Origin: an uncultured Oscillospiraceae bacterium
GTDB taxonomy: Bacteria; Bacillota; Clostridia; Oscillospirales; Ruminococcaceae
Assembly (NCBI GenBank): GCA_934448295.1
Contig: CAKSEY010000004.1
Span: 1-64,000, forward strand
Direction of reading: 5' to 3'
Length of the DNA stretch: 64,000 bases
Below are positions 41,229-48,997 of this stretch, piece after piece; the first letter of the stretch is position 1, and every line of letters starts with the position of its first letter. Under the pieces are notes generated by a model that worked only from the letters and a program-made list of their open reading frames with translations, was not told where the DNA came from and did not search any database. Both the position numbers and the translations under genes were made by a program.

Positions 41229-44027
41229 ATGAATTACAAGTTTCTGAACGGTATTAATATTGCTGAAGACGCAAATACGATCAAAAACGACTTTGAACAG
41301 CACATTGATATTGTGTACATTCTCACGAAATCCAATAATCCTCTTTATTCGTATATAGGCTCTCTTGAAGATAATGGCGTAAATAATGCGATTATGTTCA
41401 AGCTCAAAATCTGCCGTGAAATCAAAGGGATCGACCTGTCTTTTCTTAGAACTGGAAAGGAAGAACAGAAACTGACATCACTTTCTTCCCTTCTTTCTCT
41501 GCTTGATGGAACGCCATGCAGCGTTATTGTAAATGATAACGACCGTGGAGTTCTCGCTGATGTTTCTCAGCAGCTTATTTACATAGGCTATCCGCTGACG
41601 GCGGTAAACATTATGCTGCGTAAAGAGTCGAAAGACGCTGAAAAGACGCAGAGGTTTATGAATCAGATCAATAATATATCCACTGCTATTGATAAAGCTG
41701 TTACCGGCATAGATAAAATCAGTGCTAAGTGGGAAAACTCTGACAAACTCCCTGCTGATAAAATGAAAGAGTGCATTGATCTTATCGGCGAAGCAAGACA
41801 GAGGTGCCAGGCTATTCAGGAAAAGGTCAGAAAGGCTCAGAGTGTTGAAATGACAATTGCGGTTGCCGCTTCCAAGAAGACTGGCAAAAGTGTTATTGTG
41901 AACAGCATGATTGGCGAAGAAATTGCGCCAACTAGTCTGCTTCTCCCTACTCCCAATACCTGCATATACACAAAATCACTGGACGACAAGTATCATCTTA
42001 TTCTTAACGATGAGCCAAATAAGGATAATGTGATCCAGAAAAAGCAGTCAGTCTTTGCAAGCAGAAAAGACGTGTATGAAATCCTTAAAAAGGAGTTTGA
42101 TGATTCCGTTAAAGAAAATAAACCGGTGGTCGATATGACCATTCAGTATCCCACTGCAGGCAACAACTTTGAAAGCTATACTATATTCGATACTCCAGGT
42201 CCGGATTTTGCAGCTGATGATAATCATGCGCGTGCGGCAAGAGAAGCCATGAAGGTATGCGATGTGGCTATTTTTGCTATTGATTTTACAAAATACCTGA
42301 CAGACACCGAAAAAGAATATCTGGAAAAGGTTAAGGCTGATTTCAACGAGAATCAGAAATACGCTTCACTGATATTTGCAATCAACAAACTTGATCAGAA
42401 ATACACAGATCCAACTGGAAGCAAATCAACTACTTACGTCATCGATTTCATAAAGCACCAGCTTATGAATCTGGGTGATATGTATAAGGACTGCATTGTA
42501 TTTGCCACATCAGCACTTCAGTATTATGATACGATTCATTGTGAAAAGGAGATTGGCAGCGAATTCAGCCAGCTTGATGATCTTTATGATCTGAGAAAAG
42601 TAATGAATGGTCAGCCTGATAATATTCGCTTTGAACTTCAGTTCCTTCAGAATATGGCTAGTACATATTCCAACCAAATGGGATTAGATAAAGTATCCCC
42701 TGCTGATATGAAGCAGTACAGCGGTATGCCTGACCTTCTCAGTTATGCTGCATATATCTGCAAATCAAAGGCAAGGGATGAGATCGTCAACAACATTACA
42801 GTTACCATTGACGCAAATAATAAAGCTCTCCGGGCAATAAGTCAGAATATTGAAAGCATCGAAAAGCTCATCAATGCAGAGGAAGACCAGATTCAGAGAA
42901 TAAAGTCGGTCATTGATGAATACACTAATTCTGTAAAGGATAAGCTGACTGACGTGGTTTTTCGCAGCGAGCTCCGAGCAGAAAGCGCAAAACACGGAAG
43001 CGCAAACGCAGGGGCAAACGAAAATGAATTCGATTCGCTTAAATTTTACTTCGATGAGCTCAAAACTGACAGTTTGTCTTTTGACGACATTAAGAAGTTT
43101 ACGCGTGATAAAATAACAGGCAAGTTCACAAGCGATTCTAATGTCTATGATGAGATATTTAGGGAAATTGAAAAAACTACCTATGATTATTTCATCAATG
43201 AATTAGATGAATACAAAAATAAGAAAAAACAATTGACTGGACAAAAGTTAGATTCTATTCTGGATGAATGCATGTCTGACAGTATCTTCTTCCGCACAAT
43301 TAATAACTATATTGCTGGTAAGGTAAATGAAACACTGGAGGAAAATCAGGATATAATCATCCAGTTGAACAGTGATATCAGTAAACTTCTTAATCAGCGG
43401 CTCGGTCAAATTGAAAAATCGTCCGATAAGTGTCGGTGTGATCTTGAGAAGCTTGATGTGCCTCTTGAACTTCCCGAACTTCCCGATTTCGATTTTGAAA
43501 TGCCGGAAATATCCATATGTCCGAAGATCAATTATGAAAAAGTAAGCTTCTGTATAGATACCAATTCATTAAAAGGTCTTATCCATCGAGAAAAAAACAA
43601 GTTCTTTAATTTCTTTAGAGCTTTGTTTGGAGGAAATTTGGGTCAGCAAATTTATTTCTATGATGAAGAACTATCATTTGACAGATACCATCACGAGTTT
43701 GAAAAACAGTATCGCTCAATCGTAGATTCATTAAAAGATGGAGAGGTCTTTAAAGTGCTTTGTTCAGAGAATGCTAACATGGCAGATGAACTTGTAAAAA
43801 CCATTGATTGGATTTCAGATCATCTGTCTGATATTCTCGAACTTCTTAAAAGCAGCATCAGCAAATTCTCCAACCTTATCGACGATACACGTAAGCATAA
43901 AGAAAACATTGATTATCATAACGCAAAGAAAATGCTGATCAATGACCTCATGAATGCATCAGCTGATTTCTCTGATTGCTGGAATATCGTGCTTGACAAA
44001 ATCGATTCTTCAAAGGAGATGATTTAG
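41229..44027 (+). CDS. Dynamin-like GTPase B
   Basis: A 932-residue dynamin-like protein with an N-terminal extension of about 190 residues before the GTPase core. G1 is SKKTGKSV (about residues 215-222; the first Gly of the loop is replaced), G3 is DTPGPD (321-326) and G4 is NKLD (386-389). Long coiled-coil regions follow (KALRAISQNIESIEKLINAE), then a hydrophobic/aromatic segment (KFFNFFRALFGGNLGQQIYF, near 795) as a candidate membrane paddle. GTPase A lacks a normal G4 and B lacks a normal G1, so the two may complement each other as a hetero-oligomer, as with paired Campylobacter DLPs. Start has GAAAGGTG. Confidence 0.85.
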   Translation: MNYKFLNGINIAEDANTIKNDFEQHIDIVYILTKSNNPLYSYIGSLEDNGVNNAIMFKLKICREIKGIDLSFLRTGKEEQKLTSLSSLLSLLDGTPCSVIVNDNDRGVLADVSQQLIYIGYPLTAVNIMLRKESKDAEKTQRFMNQINNISTAIDKAVTGIDKISAKWENSDKLPADKMKECIDLIGEARQRCQAIQEKVRKAQSVEMTIAVAASKKTGKSVIVNSMIGEEIAPTSLLLPTPNTCIYTKSLDDKYHLILNDEPNKDNVIQKKQSVFASRKDVYEILKKEFDDSVKENKPVVDMTIQYPTAGNNFESYTIFDTPGPDFAADDNHARAAREAMKVCDVAIFAIDFTKYLTDTEKEYLEKVKADFNENQKYASLIFAINKLDQKYTDPTGSKSTTYVIDFIKHQLMNLGDMYKDCIVFATSALQYYDTIHCEKEIGSEFSQLDDLYDLRKVMNGQPDNIRFELQFLQNMASTYSNQMGLDKVSPADMKQYSGMPDLLSYAAYICKSKARDEIVNNITVTIDANNKALRAISQNIESIEKLINAEEDQIQRIKSVIDEYTNSVKDKLTDVVFRSELRAESAKHGSANAGANENEFDSLKFYFDELKTDSLSFDDIKKFTRDKITGKFTSDSNVYDEIFREIEKTTYDYFINELDEYKNKKKQLTGQKLDSILDECMSDSIFFRTINNYIAGKVNETLEENQDIIIQLNSDISKLLNQRLGQIEKSSDKCRCDLEKLDVPLELPELPDFDFEMPEISICPKINYEKVSFCIDTNSLKGLIHREKNKFFNFFRALFGGNLGQQIYFYDEELSFDRYHHEFEKQYRSIVDSLKDGEVFKVLCSENANMADELVKTIDWISDHLSDILELLKSSISKFSNLIDDTRKHKENIDYHNAKKMLINDLMNASADFSDCWNIVLDKIDSSKEMI

Positions 44028-44371
44028 TGTACTTTATTACTTCCCCTGTTATGCTTGATATGGTGAAAATGCTTACTCCCGCGTCTATTGCAAATGTGTC
44101 AAACTCACTCCGATTTAATAAGCAGGAGTTTGTTCACTATTGCAATGCTGGAAAATGCGAGGAAGCAGATAAGATCGTTGAAGAGAACATACTGAAGCTT
44201 ACAAAATCATCAAACATCTTTGTTTCACTCTCAGAGCTAGCGAGGAAATTTCCATCGCTCAACATTGATGTTTCGGGTATAGCCACATGCAAGGATATGA
44301 CACGAATCATTGGGCAGCACGCAAATGAAATGCTTGCCATAGCCAGGGAACAGAGAAGCCATGATAATTAG
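44027..44371 (+). CDS. Small helical protein after the dynamin pair
   Basis: The 114-residue protein starts at GTG 44027, which shares one base with the dynamin-B stop (TAGTG); GGAG lies eight bases before it, so start and coupling are well supported. The sequence is helical and soluble (SLSELARKFPSLNIDVSGIA; CKDMTRIIGQHANEMLAIAR). I do not recognise a family. Position and coupling suggest a subunit or regulator of the GTPases. Confidence 0.65.
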   Translation: MYFITSPVMLDMVKMLTPASIANVSNSLRFNKQEFVHYCNAGKCEEADKIVEENILKLTKSSNIFVSLSELARKFPSLNIDVSGIATCKDMTRIIGQHANEMLAIAREQRSHDN

Positions 44372-44432
44372 GAAAAAAACTGTTGAACATGGGGCACAAC
44401 ATTCATCAGTCCGTCTGAAAAGGAGGGATTAT

Positions 44433-44651
44433 ATGCCTTGGTGGTTATGGGTACTTTTGTGCCTGGCTGGAATAATAGGATTTGCTGTCTGGTTCTTGAA
44501 TAATAACCGCATTTCAAGAACGCCGCATTCAAGCAAACCTCAAAGTTCTTCTAAGTACATTTCTGATGATGAGATTCAGGCGATTAAGATCATTCGTGAA
44601 TTATCAAGAATGTATGATGAAGTTGACAAACGTAAAGCTAGAAAAAAATAG
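44433..44651 (+). CDS. Small single-span membrane protein
   Basis: The 72-residue protein starts at ATG 44433 with AAAAGGAGG upstream; the frame is open back to 44361 but that start lacks a site. Residues 2-22 (PWWLWVLLCLAGIIGFAVWF) are one membrane span, followed by a Ser/Pro-rich linker and a charged helix (DDEIQAIKIIRELSRMYDEV). It is the last gene of the dynamin unit and may anchor it to the membrane. Confidence 0.65.
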   Translation: MPWWLWVLLCLAGIIGFAVWFLNNNRISRTPHSSKPQSSSKYISDDEIQAIKIIRELSRMYDEVDKRKARKK

Positions 44652-44700
44652 CTGTTTTCACATTTAATGCATTCACAGATTATAACAGCACGAAAAGCTT

Positions 44701-44735
44701 GGGCAGATCACTCATAAGGTGCCTGCCCTTTTTTT
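44701..44735 (+). terminator. Terminator of the dynamin unit
   Basis: GGGCAG (44701-44706) pairs with CTGCCC (44723-44728), followed by seven T residues. Confidence 0.8.
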
Positions 44736-44812
44736 GCCGTATATTATATATTTTCAAATACATATTATATCCATGAAGGACATATAGGTCAATTCCTGAC
44801 TTAATGTCTTTT

Positions 44813-44846
44813 CCCCTGAGCCTAACGGCTCGGGGGATATTTTTTA
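44813..44846 (+). promoter_or_regulatory. Leader hairpin before the DUF960 operon
   Basis: CCCC-T-GAGCC (44813-44822) pairs with GGCTCGGGG (44827-44835), followed by ATATTTTTTATTT and then the DUF960 ribosome site. It looks like an intrinsic terminator placed in a leader, so readthrough may control the operon. Its sequence nearly repeats the hairpin at 34998. Confidence 0.65.
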
Positions 44847-44862
44847 TTTACGGAGGTAAACA

Positions 44863-45156
44863 ATGCCAAAATTCAACAACTCGCGATACTCTACACGCGG
44901 CATCAGTTCAACGCTCCCGCTGATGCTGCAAATAATCCTCTGGGGGCTTATAGATACAATGGAGGTGGTCGAAAAAGACTACCTCCAGATTTTTACCCTG
45001 GCATCTGAAAACGGCAAGCAGAAAATCGTTCATGAGCAGGAACAGCCAGAGTACAGAAAGGAGTACCTCTTCCCTGCTGACGAACCAGTAAATGCAAAAA
45101 TCTTCGTCATAGATGACGAAACACATTCCACCATGCTTTTGGCAGAAGAATACTGA
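44863..45156 (+). CDS. DUF960 family protein
   Basis: The 97-residue protein resembles DUF960, small proteins of unknown function common on Firmicutes mobile elements: NNSRYSTRGISSTLPLMLQI (residues 5-24) is the conserved start, followed by LWGLIDTMEVVEKDYLQIF. It is soluble and acidic at the C-terminus. GGAGG precedes ATG 44863. It leads an operon with an amidoligase and a glutamine amidotransferase. Confidence 0.8.
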   Translation: MPKFNNSRYSTRGISSTLPLMLQIILWGLIDTMEVVEKDYLQIFTLASENGKQKIVHEQEQPEYRKEYLFPADEPVNAKIFVIDDETHSTMLLAEEY

Positions 45157-45172
45157 TTAGGAGGATCACATC

Positions 45173-46291
45173 ATGGATAACAAAGAAACCAACCGCCCCG
45201 TTTGCAGCTGCTGCGGAGCAACGATCGAAACCGATGACTACTACACATTTGAGGGCAGCATTTTATGCGATGACTGCTACCATAGTGAAACCGTCACCTG
45301 TGAACACTGTGGTGACAGAATCTGGACGGACGATAATGCGGGATCTGACAGTATGCCGCTTTGCAATTCATGCTACGATGATTATTACACGACCTGCGAA
45401 TGCTGCGGCAGAATCATTCATCGGGACTACGCCAACTACGATGATGACGACGATTACGCCTACTGCGATCGTTGCTACGAGGAACGTCAGAACAGCTCCA
45501 TTCACGAATACAATTATAAGCCTGACCCGATATTTTACGGTGACTCAAAGCGCTATTTCGGCGTGGAACTTGAAATCGACGAGGGTGGAAAGAATGGAGA
45601 TAATGCTGATACGCTTCTGGGTATCGGCAACCGGATTGCGGAGCACATCTACATAAAATCTGACGGAAGTCTGTCGGACGGAATGGAGATAGTGACCCAC
45701 CCTATGACACTGCGGTATCACAAAGAGAAAATGCCCTGGACAGAAATCATGCGTTCAGCAATTCGTATGGATTACCGCAGCCATAAGACCAGCACTTGTG
45801 GATTACACGTCCACGTCAACAGAACAGCCTTCGGCAGTACCCGGGAATCGCAGGATGAGTGTATTTCCCGGGTGCTTTATTTTGTGGAACACCACTGGCT
45901 GGACCTGCTGAAATTCAGCCGAAGAACTGAGTACCAGATGAACCGCTGGGCTGCACGTTACGGCTATAAGAACAGCCCAAAAGAAATACTGGAGGACGCT
46001 AAAAAGGGGTGCAACGGCAGATACGCCTGCGTGAATATTACGAACTATCACACCATCGAATTTCGTATGTTCCGTGGTACATTAAAGTACAATACACTCA
46101 TTGCCACTCTGGAGCTTGTGGATAAAATCTGCGAACTTGCAACAAATCTGACCGACACAGAACTGAAATCCGTAAGCTGGTCTGACTTTGTAGGTTCACT
46201 GGACGACAGCACCGAACCAGAACTCATCACATACCTAAAAGAGCGACAGCTCTACATAAACACACCAATCACCAGTGAGGAGGACGATTAA
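45173..46291 (+). CDS. Amidoligase_2 family protein with N-terminal zinc fingers
   Basis: The 372-residue protein starts with three cysteine-rich LIM/treble-clef-like fingers (CSCCGATIE..CDDCY, CEHCGDRIW..CNSCY, CECCGRIIH..CDRCY; residues 11-100). Residues 118-340 form an Amidoligase_2 domain: FGVELEIDEGG, then SDGSLSDGMEIVTHP, then CGLHVHVNR, giving the Glu and His residues of a glutamine-synthetase-like ATP/metal site. Such enzymes form amide bonds on peptides or amines. The next gene is a class II glutamine amidotransferase, a pairing noted for this family. Substrate unknown. Confidence 0.85.
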   Translation: MDNKETNRPVCSCCGATIETDDYYTFEGSILCDDCYHSETVTCEHCGDRIWTDDNAGSDSMPLCNSCYDDYYTTCECCGRIIHRDYANYDDDDDYAYCDRCYEERQNSSIHEYNYKPDPIFYGDSKRYFGVELEIDEGGKNGDNADTLLGIGNRIAEHIYIKSDGSLSDGMEIVTHPMTLRYHKEKMPWTEIMRSAIRMDYRSHKTSTCGLHVHVNRTAFGSTRESQDECISRVLYFVEHHWLDLLKFSRRTEYQMNRWAARYGYKNSPKEILEDAKKGCNGRYACVNITNYHTIEFRMFRGTLKYNTLIATLELVDKICELATNLTDTELKSVSWSDFVGSLDDSTEPELITYLKERQLYINTPITSEEDD

Positions 46292-46292
46292 T

Positions 46293-47276
46293 ATGTGTGC
46301 AATATTTGGCTTGATAGACTACAATCATACCCTTAATGCGAAGCAGCGTGAGAAGCTGCTTCGTGTTCTTTCAGAGGAATGCGAGGAGCGAGGCACAGAT
46401 GCTACCGGCTACGCATTCAACCACAACGGTAAGATGACGATTTACAAGCGTCCTTACGCCGCTCACAAGGTACACCTTAGACTGCACGAGGACAGCAATG
46501 TTATCATGGGACACACCCGAATGGCTACCCAGGGAAACAAGTTCGACAACCGCAACAACCACCCGTTCCCCGGCAAGGTCGGAAATACGAGTTTCGCCCT
46601 TGCTCACAACGGTGTTCTTCACAATGATGTGAGGTTACGCAAGCAGATGTCGCTACCGAATACTCCGGTCAAAACGGATAGCTACATTGCGGTTCAGCTT
46701 CTTGAACAGCAGAAAACCCTCGACATACAGACCATCGGCGACATGGCTGAGCTTGTCGAGGGGTCTTTTGTGTTTACCGTGCTTGATGATAAGAGTAACC
46801 TCTACTTCGTCAAGGGCGATAATCCGCTTGCACTCTATCATTATGAAACTTGTGGGCTGTACATCTACGCCAGCACTGAGGCAATACTCGACCGTACTCT
46901 GACAAGATTGGGAATCCTCAGCATTGAGCACCGGAAAATCAATACAAACTGTGGTGACATTCTGAAAATCGCCAGCACCGGTGCAATGGAACAGGGAATG
47001 TTCGATACTACAAATCTGATGATGTACGACTATCGTTATTTCCGTAGGGATTGGTGGAATGTCCCCGGATCCTGTGACAGCGAACCGCAGGACGTAAAGC
47101 AGCTCAAAGACTTCGCAAGCTCCATAGGCGTGTCCCGAGAGGACATCGACCTGCTCCTCAGCTACGGCTATTTTGTGGAGGAAATCGAAAAAATGCTCTA
47201 CCAACCCGGTGTGATAGAGGAAGCATTATGCGAAATCCTGAACGAGTGCGCATACGACTACTGTGGTGAATTCTGA
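46293..47276 (+). CDS. Class II glutamine amidotransferase
   Basis: The start is ATG 46293 so that the catalytic Cys is residue 2 (MCAIFGLIDYN); an upstream start would bury it. The 327-residue protein shows Gn-AT II features: HTRMATQGN, NNHPFPGKV, FALAHNGVLHND and SDSYIAVQLL-type TDSYIA. It releases ammonia from glutamine. There is no synthetase domain in the same chain, so it could feed the amidoligase next to it. GGAGG lies nearby, two bases separate the genes, and its stop overlaps the resolvase start. Confidence 0.9.
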   Translation: MCAIFGLIDYNHTLNAKQREKLLRVLSEECEERGTDATGYAFNHNGKMTIYKRPYAAHKVHLRLHEDSNVIMGHTRMATQGNKFDNRNNHPFPGKVGNTSFALAHNGVLHNDVRLRKQMSLPNTPVKTDSYIAVQLLEQQKTLDIQTIGDMAELVEGSFVFTVLDDKSNLYFVKGDNPLALYHYETCGLYIYASTEAILDRTLTRLGILSIEHRKINTNCGDILKIASTGAMEQGMFDTTNLMMYDYRYFRRDWWNVPGSCDSEPQDVKQLKDFASSIGVSREDIDLLLSYGYFVEEIEKMLYQPGVIEEALCEILNECAYDYCGEF

Positions 47277-47836
47277 TGAAGAATTTCATATTCGGATATG
47301 CGCGAGTTTCAACAGAACAGCAGAATCTCGACCGCCAGCTTGATATGCTCCAAAAATACGGCGTGGATTTCATCTACAACGAGAAGATGACGGGAACGAA
47401 ACGCAATCGTCCGGAACTTGAAAAATTGCTCGAACGCCTGACTGAGGGAGACACGGTAGTCGTGGAATCCCTCTCCAGACTGGGCAGAAGTACCAAAGAC
47501 CTGATATGGCTCATGGAAACTTTCAACTCCAAAGGCGTGAATCTCGTTTCCCTCAAAGAATCCATAGATACCACGACTAGCACCGGAAAGCTGCTCTTCA
47601 CGCTGATGTCAGCACTGGCTCAGTTTGAGCGTGATGTCCTGGCTGACAGAACCAGGGAGGGATTAGCCGCCGCTCGTGCAAGAGGGCGAAAAGGTGGCAG
47701 ACCCAAATGTGATCCGGGTAAGCTAAAGATGGCAATAAAGCTATACAATAGTAAAATATATTCGCTAAAGGAAATAGAACAGATGACTGGTATAAAGAAA
47801 GACACACTCTACAGAGAACTACGCAGCCTCAAATAG
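47276..47836 (+). CDS. Small serine recombinase (resolvase/invertase)
   Basis: The 186-residue protein has the resolvase catalytic domain: Tyr8-Ala-Arg-Val-Ser12 (nucleophile Ser12), SLSRLGRSTKDL (about residues 62-73) and ALAQFERDVLADRTREG (119-135). A C-terminal Hin-like helix-turn-helix (YSLKEIEQMTGIKKDTLYRE) binds DNA. It could resolve multimers or invert DNA. The perfect palindrome at 47973 is a possible target. The ATG overlaps the preceding stop (TGATG). Confidence 0.95.
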   Translation: MKNFIFGYARVSTEQQNLDRQLDMLQKYGVDFIYNEKMTGTKRNRPELEKLLERLTEGDTVVVESLSRLGRSTKDLIWLMETFNSKGVNLVSLKESIDTTTSTGKLLFTLMSALAQFERDVLADRTREGLAAARARGRKGGRPKCDPGKLKMAIKLYNSKIYSLKEIEQMTGIKKDTLYRELRSLK

Positions 47837-47972
47837 CCACATAAAAATTCAGTGGGAACGATCGCCTGAAGCAATTATGCTTTGGGTGATCGCATTTCTC
47901 TGTGATAGAATACGTCTTAGTATAATTCTTGCTTTCTTTTTTTACACTTTTTTCTTGTAATATTTATGATAT

Positions 47973-48006
47973 TCCTAAACTATTCTGTTAACAGAATAGT
48001 TTAGGA
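47973..48006. repeat. 34-bp perfect palindrome
   Basis: The arm TCCTAAACTATTCTGTT is followed directly by its exact reverse complement, with no spacer. It lies 14 bases before the start of the 304-residue possibly Rep-like gene and 137 bases after the resolvase gene. It could be a replication or recombination site or an operator. Upstream, 47862-47896 holds another imperfect hairpin (CGATCGCC with GGGTGATCG), probably the resolvase terminator. Confidence 0.9.
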
Positions 48007-48020
48007 CGAGGTGATAATAA

Positions 48021-48935
48021 ATGACTGACATACTGTATGAATTATCTCTTGATATTAACACCCAGGATTTCAATAAATGTTTCATTAAGAGAAACTGCAA
48101 GAGTTTGACGAAAATTTCTCCTGATGAGTGCGCTGATTATTCTTATATAGACCAAGGATTACTTTTTATATTTCGTAATAGTAAATATAAGAAGAAAGTA
48201 AAGGTCATTGCAAGCCTTTATGGTATGGGTAATCATAATGATATTAATTCAGAACAGTTTATCCACAAGCTAAAAAAGAAGATTTGTAAGTATTTTGACG
48301 ATGAATACCACCTTAACGATTTTGTGTGCTCTGCTGTGTCTCTTATCAGAGATACCGATCTTGAAAGTGATAAGAACGTAGCTTCGTATATAAATGTAGT
48401 GAGAAGGATAGGAAAAGTGAAAAAATACCATTCAATCTCCTGCATTGATAATCTGCCTAAAAACTCCTTTTGTTTGTCCGGCAACAGCAATGGTATTCTT
48501 TTACTAATGTATGCTCATGATTACATTAGGAGCGCTGATTCATGTGGAGTACTTCGAACAGAGATAAGGCTTAATAAAAATTTTATAAAGAATACTACTG
48601 AACATATTTGTACCAGTAAGCAGATTGAAGATATCATTATACAGTCAAATTCTCTTTTCAAAAAAATATATTTTTCCATAGTTCCGCCTGGAAATTACTA
48701 CAAGAAAAGAAAGGCAATTGATATTATCAATCACGAAATAGATGATGTCAGGCTACGTCGCAAAATGATTAATCTGGTTACTCTTGTTTCCGAAAAGAAG
48801 TCTCTCCTTTTAGCCCAGAAGACTATGAACACACGAGGTATGTGTAAGATAATGAATGCGTTTAAAATAATCGGGTTGTCTCCAATAACTATAAGTAAGA
48901 GAGAAAAAGCCCAATATTTAAAAAACATATATTGA
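48021..48935 (+). CDS. Unknown protein, possibly replication-initiator-like
   Basis: The 304-residue basic, AT-rich-coded protein has a stretch, SGNSNGILLLMYAHDYIRSA then CGVLRTEIRLNK (about residues 153-190), like the segment of phage and plasmid gene II/X-type replication proteins where a short strand precedes an LRxEIRL motif. No HUH motif is evident to me, so the call is weak. The C-terminal part is helix-rich. GAGGTGA precedes ATG 48021. The 34-bp palindrome just upstream would suit an origin or autoregulatory site. Confidence 0.45.
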   Translation: MTDILYELSLDINTQDFNKCFIKRNCKSLTKISPDECADYSYIDQGLLFIFRNSKYKKKVKVIASLYGMGNHNDINSEQFIHKLKKKICKYFDDEYHLNDFVCSAVSLIRDTDLESDKNVASYINVVRRIGKVKKYHSISCIDNLPKNSFCLSGNSNGILLLMYAHDYIRSADSCGVLRTEIRLNKNFIKNTTEHICTSKQIEDIIIQSNSLFKKIYFSIVPPGNYYKKRKAIDIINHEIDDVRLRRKMINLVTLVSEKKSLLLAQKTMNTRGMCKIMNAFKIIGLSPITISKREKAQYLKNIY

Positions 48936-48997
48936 CAAATCCCCGTCCGAATGATATATTATAGTCATAACATCAATTGTCTGAGAGGATTATAGGA

